Notes under the pieces: model-generated
The model's database searches: none
Seen by the model: only the letters and a program-made list of their open reading frames with translations
What the model was told of the DNA's origin: nothing
Part shown: positions 26,607-35,517 of the stretch, one piece after another
How the letters are laid out: each line of letters opens with the position of its first letter
Position numbering within the stretch: the stretch's first letter is position 1
Origin: Massilia sp. PDC64
Lineage (GTDB): Bacteria > Pseudomonadota > Gammaproteobacteria > Burkholderiales > Burkholderiaceae_D
Direction: 5' to 3'
DNA: 64,000 nt
Assembly: GCF_900101265.1 (NCBI RefSeq)
Contig: NZ_FMZS01000006.1
Span: forward strand, 124,001 to 188,000
Program-made: the position numbers and the translations under genes

Positions 26607-27497
26607 TCAGGCGGCATCCAGGCGCTGCTGCGCCTGTGCGACGTCGCGCATCGGCGGCTTGCCGAACATGCGGCCGTACTCGCGCGTGAACTGCTGCACG
26701 CTTTCGTAGCCGACCGCATAGGCGGCATGGCTGGCATTGGCGCCTTCCGCCAGCATCAGGCGGCGCGCCTCGATCAAACGCAGCTGTTTTTGAAATTGCA
26801 GCGGGGAGAGCGATGTCACGGCGCGAAAGTGCTGGTGGAACGCGGAGGGGCTCATTCCGGCGACCTCGGCCAGCCTCTCGACGGGCAGCCGCTGCGCATA
26901 CTCGGCACGCAACAGGGCGACGGCGCGGGCGATGCGGCGCACGTGGCTGTCCGGCAGGCCCAGGCGCCGGATCGCCGCACCGTGGCGGCCGGCCAGCAGC
27001 CAATAGTGGAACTCGCGGACCAGGGCCGGCTGCAGCACCGGCAGCGCGGCCGGGTGGTCGAGCAGGTGCATCAGGCGCAGCGCCGTGTCGGCGACGTCGC
27101 TGTCGGTCGACTCGATCCGCACCGGCGCGCCGTCGGTGTCCCCGATGGCCGCCATGTCCGCCGCCAGCGTGGCGATGACGGCCGGGTCCAGGTCGAGCAC
27201 GAGCGAATAATAGGGCGTGGCGAGGCTCGCCTCGGTGATCTGGCTGGCGGTCGGCACGTCGGCGGTAATGACGAGAGAGTCGCCGGCGCGGAACGTGAAC
27301 GACCGGCTGCCCATGACGACGTGCTTGGCGCCCTGCAGGACCAGGCACACCAGCGGGCGCTGGATCTGATAATTCAGTTCGGTTCGTGCGGCCGCGCGGA
27401 TTGCCGTGAGGCCGGGGATCGGCGTCGGCGCAGCGCCATCGCGGCCGGCGCAGGCGTCTGCGTGCCTGCGCACGGCATCGAGCAGTGAAGTGTCCAT
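26607..27497 (-). CDS. AraC-family transcriptional regulator
   Basis: Regulator of 296 residues with an N-terminal AraC_N effector domain (IQRPLVCLVLQGAKHVVMG, FRAGDSLVITADVPTASQI) and a C-terminal double helix-turn-helix (LPVERLAEVAGMSPSAFHQHF and ASHAAYAVGYESVQQFTREYGRMFG). This subgroup commonly controls a neighbouring SDR or aldo-keto reductase gene, here the convergent SDR. The IS1595-type element lies only 20 nt upstream of its start codon, so its native upstream region has been displaced; current expression may depend on the element. Confidence 0.92.
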   Translation of the reverse strand: MDTSLLDAVRRHADACAGRDGAAPTPIPGLTAIRAAARTELNYQIQRPLVCLVLQGAKHVVMGSRSFTFRAGDSLVITADVPTASQITEASLATPYYSLVLDLDPAVIATLAADMAAIGDTDGAPVRIESTDSDVADTALRLMHLLDHPAALPVLQPALVREFHYWLLAGRHGAAIRRLGLPDSHVRRIARAVALLRAEYAQRLPVERLAEVAGMSPSAFHQHFRAVTSLSPLQFQKQLRLIEARRLMLAEGANASHAAYAVGYESVQQFTREYGRMFGKPPMRDVAQAQQRLDAA

Positions 27498-27504
27498 GTG
27501 GACA
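27491..27504. repeat. Palindrome over the AraC gene start
   Basis: TGTCCA and TGGACA separated by TG form a perfect inverted repeat that covers the start codon of the AraC-family gene. It may be an autoregulatory site or a structure affecting translation. Confidence 0.4.
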
Positions 27505-27509
27505 ATGGT

Positions 27510-27517
27510 AAAGAAAA
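27510..27517. repeat. Left target-site duplication of the IS1595-type element
   Basis: AAAGAAAA, identical to 29935-29942 at the other end. Eight bases is the duplication length expected of the IS1595 family. Confidence 0.92.
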
Positions 27518-28136
27518 GGCTGTGTTCGCGCTATTTATGTGAACTGTAAGTCGTTGCGGAGGTCAGACGCATCGTCGAGTTAACTCATGGGGCAAGACGA
27601 TGCGCGGCCTGACGTTCGACGAATTGTTCGCCATGCTGTTGGCGGTGCAGTTGTCGCCAGACGACGTGGCTCGGCTACGGGAATGGATCGCCGGCATCGC
27701 GGATCCAGGTGAATGCATTACCCTGATCGAGCAGGCGGCGGCAGGCCGGCCGTGTCCGCACTGCGGCTGCGTCCGCAAGCACCGCTGCGGACAGGCGAGC
27801 GGCCTGCAGCGCTTCCGTTGCCTCGAATGCGGGCGCAGCCATAACGCATTGACCGGTACGCCGCTGGCCCGGCTGCGCAAGAAGGAGCTATGGTTGCCTT
27901 ATCTGCAATGCGTGCTCGATTCGCGCACGGTCCGCGATGCCGCGCAAGTTGTCGGCGTGCACCGCACGACCAGCTTCCGCTGGCGCCACCGGTTCGTGCC
28001 CGGCGCCATGCGCGACCGGCCGGCAATGTTATCGGCCATCGTCGAGGCCGACGAGACGTATCGACTCGAATCGCAGAAGGGCGCACGCAACCTGACGCGG
28101 GCGCCGCGAAAGCGTGGCGGCATGGCGAAGCGGCGG

Positions 28137-29483
28137 GTTTCAACAGTTCGTTCGGAACTTCGCTAGTCTTCTGCGCTCTTATGCAAAACAAGCAAGTTTG
28201 TTCCGTTCAGTACGGCTACCAACGCTCCCGACGCCTCGACCAACACTCGTGTAAGAACACAATGTTCGTAGCGCACCGCATCCGGCTGGACCCGAATAAC
28301 GTGCAGGCGACCTACTTTGCGCGCGCGGCCGGCACGGCCCGCTTTGTCTATAACTGGGCACTGAGCGAATGGCGGAAACAATACGAAGTCTGCAAAGTCG
28401 ACCCGATGCTACCCAGGCCGTCCGAAGCGGCGTTGCGGCGCCTGCTCAACAGCATCAAGCGCGAGCAGTTTCCGTGGATGTTGGCGGTTACCAAGAACGC
28501 GCCGCAGATGGCCATTATGCAGCTCGGACGAGCCTTTGAGAACTTCTTCGCCGGGCGCGCCCGTTATCCGAGGTTTCGCAGGAAAGGGCGGGACGACCGC
28601 TTTACCTTGACCAATGATCAGTTCCAGGTCGAGGGACGACGTATCCGTATCCCGAAGCTGGGATGGGTCCGCATGCGCGAGACACTGCGCTTCGTTGGAC
28701 GCATCGTCTCCGCCTCGGTCGCGCGTGTCGCAAACTACTGGTACGCCAGCATCACCGTCGAGACCTCCGATCCACCGACGTCGTCCGCCGAGAACCAAGG
28801 CACAGTCGGGGTCGATCTGGGCGTCAAGGCGTTGGTCACCTTGTCCACCGGCGAAACGTTCGAAGGTCCGAAGGCGTTGCGTTTCTTACTGATACGCCTG
28901 CGACGACTGTCGCGTGGTTTGTCCCGCAAAGTCAAAGGGTCGCGCAACCGCGACAAGGCGAAGCTGAAACTTGCCAGGCTGCATACGCGCATCGCCAACA
29001 TCCGCCGCGACAGCCTGCACCAACTGAGCACAAGCATCACGCGCCGTTTTCATACGATCGGTATCGAAGACCTCAACGTCAAAGGTATGCTGGGCAACCG
29101 ACATTTGGCGCGGGCCATTGCCGACATGGGTTTCTTCGAGCTGCGCCGCCAGCTCGAGTACAAGGCGGTCTGGCGCGGCGGACAGGTCGTCCTGGCCGAT
29201 CGCTGGTTCCCAAGCAGCAAGCTGTGCTCAACCTGTGGATACCGGCTGGGCGAGCTCGGCCTCGATGTGCGTCAGTGGACCTGCCCGAGTTGCGGGGTGT
29301 CCCACGACCGCGACGTGAACGCCGCAACCAATCTAAGAAACATGGCGGTGAGTTCTACCGCATCTGCCTGTGGAGGGGAAGGCGCTGGCCCTGCGCGTGA
29401 GCGCAGGGTGAAACCGGCCCCGGTGAAGCAGGAATCCAACTGAAAAGTTAACTATGATTAGCTTTGCATAAGTTTGGAAGAAC
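28137..29483 (+). mobile_element. TnpB-only element (IS200/IS605-superfamily, IS1341-like) inside the IS1595 transposase gene
   Basis: Boundaries come from restoring the transposase reading frame: host sequence ends in CGG at 28136 and resumes with GGG at 29484, with one G of ambiguity. There is no target duplication and no TnpA gene, as in IS1341-type elements mobilised in trans. A small hairpin lies near the left end (AGTTC 28146-28150 with GAACT 28156-28160) and others near the right end, as is usual for this superfamily. The base composition is less extreme than that of the chromosome. Confidence 0.8.
28262..29443 (+). CDS. tnpB: RNA-guided endonuclease TnpB (OrfB) family protein
   Basis: Protein of 393 residues. 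It has the N-terminal helix-turn-helix-like part (YFARAAGTARFVYNWALSEW), a RuvC-like nuclease with D185 in VGVDLGVKALV, E269 in GIEDLNVKGM and the DRD triplet at 349-351 in HDRDVNAATNL, and a zinc finger with cysteines 322, 325, 341 and 344. All catalytic positions are intact. TnpB proteins use an RNA made from the element's right end to cut DNA matching the flanking sequence, favouring retention of the element. The ATG at 28262 starts the family sequence MFVAHRIRLDPNN; upstream open frame is not conserved. No codon-level damage is seen. Confidence 0.93.
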   Translation: MFVAHRIRLDPNNVQATYFARAAGTARFVYNWALSEWRKQYEVCKVDPMLPRPSEAALRRLLNSIKREQFPWMLAVTKNAPQMAIMQLGRAFENFFAGRARYPRFRRKGRDDRFTLTNDQFQVEGRRIRIPKLGWVRMRETLRFVGRIVSASVARVANYWYASITVETSDPPTSSAENQGTVGVDLGVKALVTLSTGETFEGPKALRFLLIRLRRLSRGLSRKVKGSRNRDKAKLKLARLHTRIANIRRDSLHQLSTSITRRFHTIGIEDLNVKGMLGNRHLARAIADMGFFELRRQLEYKAVWRGGQVVLADRWFPSSKLCSTCGYRLGELGLDVRQWTCPSCGVSHDRDVNAATNLRNMAVSSTASACGGEGAGPARERRVKPAPVKQESN

Positions 29484-29500
29484 GGGATCAAGCGGGAGCA
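29380..29500 (+). ncRNA. Predicted omegaRNA (reRNA) of the TnpB element
   Basis: The 3' end of tnpB and the right end of the element contain strong hairpins: CCCTGCGC/GCGCAGGG (29389-29396 with 29401-29408) closed by a GTGA tetraloop, ACCGG/CCGGT (29413-29424), and AACT/AGTT (29438-29449). This matches the position and build of omegaRNAs. The guide would be the flank starting at 29484, GGGATCAAGCGGGAGC, which is transposase coding sequence. The extent is approximate. Confidence 0.55.
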
Positions 29501-29934
29501 CGACTGTCTGCTCGTCGCGCGCGACCGCAATGGCCGTACGCTCGATTTTCATACTGGGCGCGGCCAGGTGACGGCGGCGCAATTGTGCCGATGCCTCAAA
29601 CCCGTGCTGCTGGACGACGTCCTGCTGATCACCGACGGAGCGGTCGTCTATCGCCACTTCGCGGAGCAGGCGAATATCACGCATGAAGCGGTGAACGTGA
29701 AAGCCGGCGTTCGGGCGCGCGGCGCGATCCATGTGCAGAACGTGAACAGCTGGCACAGCCGCTTCAAGAGCTGGCTGGCGCGGTTCCGCGGCGTGGCGAG
29801 CCGCTACCTGATCCATTACTCGGGATGGCAGCGCGTGCTGGACGATCGTCGTCTCACGAAGCCGGCTCATCTGCTGTTCGCTGCGGTCCAGCTCGGCTAG
29901 GCGAGCGGGTTACGGAACTACCGCGAACACAGCC

Positions 29935-29942
29935 AAAGAAAA
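29935..29942. repeat. Right target-site duplication of the IS1595-type element
   Basis: AAAGAAAA, matching 27510-27517. Confidence 0.92.
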
Positions 29943-29966
29943 GGGCCCGCAAGCGGGCCCCGATTT
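29943..29966. terminator. Intrinsic terminator-like hairpin at the IS insertion site
   Basis: GGGCCCGC (29943-29950), loop AA, GCGGGCCC (29953-29960), then CGATTTT. The A-run to its left (the target duplication) makes a U-run on the minus strand, so it may act in both directions. The IS inserted exactly in that run. Confidence 0.75.
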
Positions 29967-30175
29967 TAAGTGCTTTTCTTCGGTATTGCGGCGGTCCGGA
30001 ACCGGTCGCGCAAACTTCTGTTTCTTAATCCTTGTGCAGCATTGCTGCTAAGAATGCTATTTAATCAGTTAAGTTGATGTTCGGCAAACAGAACCCAATC
30101 GTACGCAGACGAAAAACAACACTGTTTCCATAGTGCAGCAAGCCGGCCAGGCGTCCATCTGCTCCGTAAAAGCTT

Positions 30176-30181
30176 TATAAT
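30176..30181 (+). promoter_or_regulatory. Candidate -10 box of fmdB
   Basis: Perfect TATAAT 33 nt upstream of the fmdB start, in an AT-richer stretch (about 29970-30200) that otherwise holds no recognisable gene. The -35 is weak. Confidence 0.45.
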
Positions 30182-30214
30182 TCAGGGTTTTGATGATTTT
30201 TGCGGAGTATTCAG

Positions 30215-30529
30215 ATGCCGATTTACGCCTACCGCTGCGATGAATGCGGTTTTGCCAAGGATGTACTGCAAAAAGTTTCCGATCCGGTTCTGACCGTTTG
30301 CCCCTCGTGCGGCAAGTCATCGTTCAAGAAGCAAGTCACCGCCGCCGGTTTCCAGTTGAAGGGTACCGGCTGGTACGTGACCGACTTCCGCGGTGGCAGC
30401 GCGCCGGCAACCGGCACGGCACCCTCGACATCGTCCGACGGTAGCTCGGGCAGCAGCACGGGCAGCACCGACGCGTCGCCCGCGCCGGCGCCGAGCGCCG
30501 CACCGGCGAAGGACAGCAGCAGTACCTGA
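30215..30529 (+). CDS. FmdB-family zinc ribbon protein
   Basis: Small protein of 104 residues. Residues 1-45 form the FmdB/putative regulatory zinc ribbon with two Cys pairs (CDECG and CPSCG), starting MPIYAYRCDECGF. The rest is a low-complexity tail of Ser, Thr, Pro and Ala, common in betaproteobacterial members. The ATG at 30215 gives the invariant MPIYxY start. It is the first of the fmdB, DUF502, aspS, nudB series. Function not established; related proteins are often encoded beside translation genes. Confidence 0.92.
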   Translation: MPIYAYRCDECGFAKDVLQKVSDPVLTVCPSCGKSSFKKQVTAAGFQLKGTGWYVTDFRGGSAPATGTAPSTSSDGSSGSSTGSTDASPAPAPSAAPAKDSSST

Positions 30530-30606
30530 CCGCGGCGCCGGCCCCGCGGGGCCGGCGCATAATGAGCACCCGACAAATCATCGGACGAGATCCGTCACGA
30601 CAATCG

Positions 30607-31230
30607 ATGCGTAAATATTTCATCACAGGCGCGCTGGTCCTGGTTCCCCTGGCGATCACGGCCTGGGTGCTGAACTTCGTGATCAGCACGCTGGACCAGT
30701 CGCTCGTGCTCGTGCCGAGCGAGTGGCAGCCGCGCACGTACATTCCGGGCCTGGGCGCCATCATCACGCTGGCCATCGTGTTCCTCACGGGCGTGCTGAC
30801 CAATAACCTGGTCGGCAAATGGTTCGTGCGCATGTGGGAGCGCCTGCTGCAGCGCATTCCGGTCGTGAACTCGATCTACGGCAGCGTCAAGCAGGTGTCG
30901 GACACGCTGTTCTCGTCCTCGGGCAACGCGTTCCGCAAGGCCGTGCTGATCCCGTACCCGCACGAGAATTCGTACACGATCGCCTTCCTCACCGGCGTGC
31001 CGGGCGGCGACGTCAGGAACCACCTGGTGGGCGAGTACGTGAGCGTGTACGTGCCGACCACCCCGAACCCGACCTCCGGCTTCTTCCTGATGATGGAAAA
31101 AAGCCGCGTCGTCGAGCTGGACATGACGGTCGACGCGGCCCTCAAGTACATCGTCTCGATGGGCGTCGTGGCGCCCCCGCCGCCGACCGACGCGGCGGCC
31201 GAAGCGCCCGCCGTCGCCACCGCGGAATAG
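30607..31230 (+). CDS. DUF502 membrane protein
   Basis: Protein of 207 residues with two N-terminal transmembrane helices ([21 protein letters not shown] and [21 protein letters not shown]) and the DUF502 core [20 protein letters not shown] and [18 protein letters not shown], ending in an Ala/Pro-rich tail. The ATG at 30607 ([15 protein letters not shown]) matches the family; an upstream ATG at 30562 would add 15 residues without conservation. It sits between fmdB and aspS, a position conserved in relatives. The role is unknown. Confidence 0.88.
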   Translation: MRKYFITGALVLVPLAITAWVLNFVISTLDQSLVLVPSEWQPRTYIPGLGAIITLAIVFLTGVLTNNLVGKWFVRMWERLLQRIPVVNSIYGSVKQVSDTLFSSSGNAFRKAVLIPYPHENSYTIAFLTGVPGGDVRNHLVGEYVSVYVPTTPNPTSGFFLMMEKSRVVELDMTVDAALKYIVSMGVVAPPPPTDAAAEAPAVATAE

Positions 31231-31306
31231 AACCAACAAGGCAGCAAAGAATCCAGGGTTCGCCAAGAGCGGACCCACCGAATCAACCAACCAGGATCGA
31301 AAAACT

Positions 31307-33109
31307 ATGTCCTCCATGCGTACTCACTACTGCGGCCTCGTGACCGAAGAGCTGCTGGGCCAAACCGTCAGCCTGTGCGGCTGGGTGCACCGTCGTCGCG
31401 ACCACGGCGGCGTGATCTTCATCGACCTGCGCGACCGCGAAGGTCTCGTGCAGGTCGTCTGCCACCCCGACAATGCGGAGGTCTTCAAGGTCGCCGAGCA
31501 CGTGCGCAACGAGTACTGCCTGCGCGTGACGGGCACTGTCGTGAACCGCCTGGAGGGCACGGCCAACGCCAACCTGAAGTCGGGCAAGATCGAGATCAAC
31601 ACCACGAACCTGGAAGTGCTGAACGCCTCCGTGCCGGTGCCGTTCCAGCTGGACGACGATAACCTGTCGGAAACGACGCGCCTGACGCACCGCGTGCTCG
31701 ACCTGCGCCGCCAGCAGATGCAGCACAACCTGCGCCTGCGCTACAAGGTGTCGATGGAAGTGCGCAAGTACCTGGACAACCTGGGCTTCATCGACATCGA
31801 AACCCCGATGCTGACCAAGTCCACGCCGGAAGGCGCGCGCGACTACCTGGTGCCGTCGCGCGTCAACCCGGGCAACTTCTTCGCGCTGCCGCAGTCGCCG
31901 CAGCTGTTCAAGCAGCTGCTGATGGTCGCCAACTTCGACCGCTACTACCAGATCACCAAGTGCTTCCGCGACGAAGACCTGCGCGCCGACCGCCAGCCGG
32001 AATTCACCCAGATCGACTGCGAGACGTCGTTCCTGACCGAGCAGGAAATCCGTGACCTGTTCGAAGACATGATGCGCACCGTCTTCAAGAACGCGGCCGG
32101 CATCGACCTGCCGAACCCGTTCCCGGTGATGGACTTCGCCACCGCCATGGGCTCCTACGGTTCGGACAAGCCGGACATGCGCGTGAAACTGCAGTTCACC
32201 GAACTGACGGAGCTGATGAAGACCGTCGAATTCAAGGTCTTCAACAACGCCGCCAACATGGCCGGCGGCCGCGTCGTCGGCCTGCGCGTGCCGCAGGGCG
32301 GTTCGATGCCGCGTTCGGAAATCGACGCTTACACGCAATTCGTCGGCATCTACGGCGCCAAGGGCCTCGCCTACATCAAGGTCAACGAGAAGGCCAAGGG
32401 CCGCGAAGGCCTGCAGTCGCCGATCGTCAAGAACATCTCGGACGACGTCCTCGCGAAAGTGCTGGAACTGACCGGCGCCGAAGACGGCGACCTGATTTTC
32501 TTCGGTGCGGACAAGGCGAAGGTCGTGAACGACTCGATGGGCGCGCTGCGCGTAAAGATCGGCCACTCGGAATTCGGCAAGAAGGCCGGCCTGTTCGAAG
32601 ACATCTGGGCGCCGCTGTGGGTCATCGACTTCCCGATGTTCGAGTACGACGACGAAGGCGACCGCTGGAACGCGACGCACCACCCGTTCACGGCACCGAA
32701 GGACGGCCACGAAGACATGCTCGAGACGAATCCGGGCGCCTGCATCGCCAAGGCCTACGACATGGTCCTGAACGGCTGGGAACTGGGCGGCGGCTCGATC
32801 CGTATCCACCGCGAGGAAGTCCAGAGCAAGGTGTTCCGCGCGCTGAAGATCGATGCGGAAGAAGCGCAGCTGAAGTTCGGCTTCCTGCTCGACGCCCTGC
32901 AGTACGGCGCCCCGCCGCACGGCGGCCTGGCGTTCGGCCTGGACCGCCTGATCACGCTGATGACGGGCTCCGAATCGATCCGCGACGTGATCGCGTTCCC
33001 GAAGACCCAGCGCGCGCAGGACCTGCTGACCAATGCGCCGTCGGAAGTCGACGAGAAGCAGCTGCGCGAGCTGCATATCCGTCTGCGTAACGAGCCGAAG
33101 GTCGCTTAA
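31307..33109 (+). CDS. aspS: Aspartyl-tRNA synthetase
   Basis: Bacterial-type AspRS of 600 residues: N-terminal OB-fold anticodon-binding domain ([25 protein letters not shown]), class II catalytic core with motif 2 ([18 protein letters not shown]), the bacterial GAD insertion domain, and motif 3 ([16 protein letters not shown]). It charges tRNA-Asp; many betaproteobacterial enzymes are non-discriminating and also make Asp-tRNA-Asn, which the sequence alone does not settle. The start [10 protein letters not shown] at 31307 leaves the OB fold intact. Confidence 0.98.
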   Translation: MSSMRTHYCGLVTEELLGQTVSLCGWVHRRRDHGGVIFIDLRDREGLVQVVCHPDNAEVFKVAEHVRNEYCLRVTGTVVNRLEGTANANLKSGKIEINTTNLEVLNASVPVPFQLDDDNLSETTRLTHRVLDLRRQQMQHNLRLRYKVSMEVRKYLDNLGFIDIETPMLTKSTPEGARDYLVPSRVNPGNFFALPQSPQLFKQLLMVANFDRYYQITKCFRDEDLRADRQPEFTQIDCETSFLTEQEIRDLFEDMMRTVFKNAAGIDLPNPFPVMDFATAMGSYGSDKPDMRVKLQFTELTELMKTVEFKVFNNAANMAGGRVVGLRVPQGGSMPRSEIDAYTQFVGIYGAKGLAYIKVNEKAKGREGLQSPIVKNISDDVLAKVLELTGAEDGDLIFFGADKAKVVNDSMGALRVKIGHSEFGKKAGLFEDIWAPLWVIDFPMFEYDDEGDRWNATHHPFTAPKDGHEDMLETNPGACIAKAYDMVLNGWELGGGSIRIHREEVQSKVFRALKIDAEEAQLKFGFLLDALQYGAPPHGGLAFGLDRLITLMTGSESIRDVIAFPKTQRAQDLLTNAPSEVDEKQLRELHIRLRNEPKVA

Positions 33110-33123
33110 CGCGTACGTTTGAC

Positions 33124-33152
33124 GGGCATGGCGTTACAATCACGCCATGCCC
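33124..33152 (+). promoter_or_regulatory. Hairpin with -10 box covering the nudB start codon
   Basis: GGGCATGGCGT (33124-33134) and ACGCCATGCCC (33142-33152) form a perfect 11-bp stem. The loop holds TACAAT (33135-33140), a plausible -10 box, six bases before the nudB ATG at 33147, which is inside the right arm. A transcript from this box would start at or near the ATG. Confidence 0.5.
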
Positions 33153-33602
33153 CACAAAATCCCCGAATCCGTCCTCGTCGTCATCCACACCACCGACCTG
33201 GACGTCCTGCTGATCGAACGCGCCGACCGCCCCGGCTTCTGGCAATCCGTCACCGGTTCCCTCGACCGGCCCGACGAACCGCTGCTGGAAACGGCCACGC
33301 GCGAACTGTTCGAGGAAACGGGCATCGTCGCCGACGGCGAACGCATCGTCCTCAAGGACTGGCATCTCTCCAACGTCTACGAGATCTACGAGACCTGGCG
33401 CCACCGCTACGCCCCCGGCGTCACCCACAATACGGAGCACGTGTTCTCCGTCTGCGTCCCGCGCGACATCCCGATCACACTCGCGCCGCGCGAGCACCTG
33501 CAATACGCCTGGCTGCCGTTGCTGGAAGCCGCAGATCGGTGCTTCTCGTCGTCGAACGCGGAAGCGATCCTGCAATTGCCCCGCCACGTGGGCAGCAGGT
33601 AA
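33147..33602 (+). CDS. nudB: Dihydroneopterin triphosphate diphosphatase
   Basis: Nudix hydrolase of 151 residues; NudB removes pyrophosphate from dihydroneopterin triphosphate in folate synthesis. The Nudix box starts at GSLDRPDEPLLETATRELFE and ends in ETGI, with all catalytic residues. The aspS-nudB adjacency is common in betaproteobacteria and supports the name. The gap to aspS is 37 nt and contains the hairpin over the start codon. Confidence 0.93.
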   Translation: MPHKIPESVLVVIHTTDLDVLLIERADRPGFWQSVTGSLDRPDEPLLETATRELFEETGIVADGERIVLKDWHLSNVYEIYETWRHRYAPGVTHNTEHVFSVCVPRDIPITLAPREHLQYAWLPLLEAADRCFSSSNAEAILQLPRHVGSR

Positions 33603-33707
33603 ACAAAACGCGGGCCCCCGCGTACGAAATCGTCCATTTCAACCGTGCGCGGCCAAGTTGTGCTATTTTGCCTTGCCTTATAGCAACCGAGTCCCGATCA
33701 TCCCCGC

Positions 33708-35384
33708 ATGCGCAGCGCAAGACATCTGAAGTTCGTTGCCCTGGCCGTCTTCATCGTCATGGTGTTGATCGCGGCGGTGCCGTTCTGGCTGAACCGCTCC
33801 GTCAACGTGCTGCTGGCGCAATCGCGCGCGGAACTGCTCGCGCAGCAGCGCCTCGATGACATTTTGACCGCCATGCGCGACGCCGAGACGGCGCAGCGCG
33901 GTTTCGTCATCACGGGCAACGACGTCTTCCTCGAACCGTACGAACGCGTGAAGCGCATGCTGCCCGGGGTGCTGCGCGACGCCAAGGACAAGGCGCGCAC
34001 GGATGCCGAGCGGGCCACGGTGTGGCGCGTCGCGCGCCTCGCGGAGCTGAAGCTGGCGGAACTCGACGAGACCATCCAGTTGCGCCGCCGTGCGGGATTC
34101 GAGGCGACGGAGCGCGTCGTCAGCTCCCTGCGCGGCAAGCAGTACATGGACGACATGCGCCGGATCGTGGCGGCGGAAGATGCGCGCAGCATGGCGCGGC
34201 ACGACGGATTGCAGGCCGAGCTGCTGGCCCGCTCCGCGCGCTCGTTCGCCGTGAGCGTCGCGGCCACCGCCTGCAACGTCATCGTGCTTGGGATCCTGCT
34301 GCTGGTCGCCATGCGCATGCTGCGTGCGCGCCGCGTCGTCGCCGGGCAGCTGGAAACGCAGGCGGGGCAGCTTGCGGACGCCGTCGCGCTGACGACGCGT
34401 CACAACCGCGAACTGAAACAGGTCGCCGAACTGCTGCGCGCCGTGGAGGCCGTGCCGTCCGTGCCGGATGCCGCGCCCGTGATCGCGCGCTCGCTGCCGA
34501 AACTCCTGCCCGGCGTGTCCGGCACGCTGTTCCTGCTGCGCGACGAGGACGACCACATGCTGGACCGGCACTCGCAATGGGGCACGCCGTCCGACCAGCC
34601 GCCCGAGATCGAGATCGAGTCGTGCTGGTCGCTGCGCCACGGCGCGCGCTACCGCACGGCATCGAGCGCCGACCTGCCGTGCGCGCACTACCGCAAGCCG
34701 GCGGACGAGGCCGCGGGACGCCTGTGCATCCCGCTCGTCACGCACGACGACCTGGTCGGCATGCTGCACCTGGAGGGGCTGGCCGCCGGTCCGGCACTCG
34801 AAGAGCAGGAGCACCTCGCGGTGACGGTCGCCGAGCAGCTCGCGCTGGCGCTGGGGAATGCGCGCCTGCGCGAATCGCTGCGCCGCCAGTCGGTGCTCGA
34901 TCCGCTCACCGGCCTGTTCAACCGGCGCCATTTCGACGCCGCGCTGAAACGCGAACTGGCGCGGGCGCGCCGCAAGAACGTGCCCGTGAGTCTCGTGCTG
35001 GTCGACATCGACCATTTCAAACGTGTCAACGACGACTACGGCCACGCCGTCGGCGACGCCGTGCTGCGCACCATCGCGCAACAGCTGCGCCTCGGCATCC
35101 GCGAAGGGGACATCGCCTGTCGCTACGGCGGCGAGGAGATGGTACTCTTGCTTCCGGAATGCGCTGCGGAGGATGCGCGCGCGCGGGCGGAGGCGATCCG
35201 CATCGCGCTGGCCGCCATCGCGCCCCACCCGGCAGGCGAAGGACCGCAGCAGGTGACGGCGTCGTTCGGCGTCGTGGCCTATCCCGCCCACGCCCAGGAT
35301 GCCGAAGCGCTGTTCTGGGCGGCCGACAAGGCGCTGTACCGTGCCAAGGAACAGGGCCGTAACCGGGTGGTGACGGGCACCTGA
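33708..35384 (+). CDS. Membrane diguanylate cyclase with CHASE3 and GAF domains
   Basis: Protein of 558 residues that should make c-di-GMP. Order: transmembrane helix 1 (FVALAVFIVMVLIAAVPFWL), a periplasmic CHASE3 sensor (MRDAETAQRGFVITGNDVF), helix 2 near residues 183-206, a GAF-like domain, and a GGDEF domain whose active motif is GGEEM (474-478). The inhibitory I-site R465xxD468 sits at the correct distance, so product inhibition is expected. It precedes an HD-GYP gene in the same direction (133-nt gap), a pairing of c-di-GMP synthesis and breakdown. Confidence 0.93.
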   Translation: MRSARHLKFVALAVFIVMVLIAAVPFWLNRSVNVLLAQSRAELLAQQRLDDILTAMRDAETAQRGFVITGNDVFLEPYERVKRMLPGVLRDAKDKARTDAERATVWRVARLAELKLAELDETIQLRRRAGFEATERVVSSLRGKQYMDDMRRIVAAEDARSMARHDGLQAELLARSARSFAVSVAATACNVIVLGILLLVAMRMLRARRVVAGQLETQAGQLADAVALTTRHNRELKQVAELLRAVEAVPSVPDAAPVIARSLPKLLPGVSGTLFLLRDEDDHMLDRHSQWGTPSDQPPEIEIESCWSLRHGARYRTASSADLPCAHYRKPADEAAGRLCIPLVTHDDLVGMLHLEGLAAGPALEEQEHLAVTVAEQLALALGNARLRESLRRQSVLDPLTGLFNRRHFDAALKRELARARRKNVPVSLVLVDIDHFKRVNDDYGHAVGDAVLRTIAQQLRLGIREGDIACRYGGEEMVLLLPECAAEDARARAEAIRIALAAIAPHPAGEGPQQVTASFGVVAYPAHAQDAEALFWAADKALYRAKEQGRNRVVTGT

Positions 35385-35517
35385 TTGTGGCGGCGGGGCC
35401 GGAATTGTGTCATCAATTCCACATGGCAACAAATGTTTCTTGACCGAAACCGGTGAGAGTTGATACTTTCGCTCTGTAAGACTTCCCGCATCAGTGTCCA
35501 CGTTTCGAGGCGCCTTC

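Larger units (their letters stand above)
27600..29900 (+). pseudogene. IS1595-type (ISXO2-like) transposase, split by the TnpB element
   Basis: The N-terminal part (27600-28136, 179 codons) has a zinc ribbon CPHCGCVRKHRCGQ...FRCLECG and the first catalytic aspartate in IVEADETY. After the inserted element the same reading resumes at 29484 (GIKREHDCLLVARDRNG) and runs to the stop at 29898-29900, with the second aspartate in LITDGAVVYRHF and the family NSWHSRFKSWLARFRGVASRYL region carrying the DDN-type asparagine. Joined, the parts give about 317 residues, the normal length, with no frameshift. As it stands the left part reads into the insert and stops at 28166, so the transposase is inactive. 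Confidence 0.88.
27518..29934 (+). mobile_element. IS1595-family insertion sequence carrying an internal TnpB element
   Basis: The ends are inverted repeats: both begin GGCTGTGTTCGCG (13 of 13 identical), with further partial matches to about position 29. They are flanked by the 8-bp duplication AAAGAAAA. The inner gene is an ISXO2/IS1595-type transposase interrupted at about 28137 by a 1.35-kb TnpB-only element. Without that insert the element would be about 1.07 kb, a normal IS1595 size. It inserted into the A-run next to a GC-rich hairpin, just upstream of the AraC-family gene. Confidence 0.93.

Noticed and set aside
28149..28261. A remnant tnpA before tnpB
   Set aside because: Only about 110 nt lie between the left end and tnpB, with no Y1-transposase similarity; this is better described as a TnpB-only element.
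28134..29486. IS607-type insertion at a GG core
   Set aside because: Both junctions show G-runs, but duplicating a GG core would shift the transposase frame on the right side. A precise IS200/IS605-type join restores the frame, and no serine recombinase gene is present.
27510..29942. Composite transposon carrying cargo
   Set aside because: There is a single pair of IS1595-type ends; the only extra DNA is the TnpB element nested in the transposase gene.
29967..30175. A tRNA or other structured RNA in the AT-rich gap before fmdB
   Set aside because: No cloverleaf, CCA end or conserved loop sequences were found; only a promoter-like stretch is visible.
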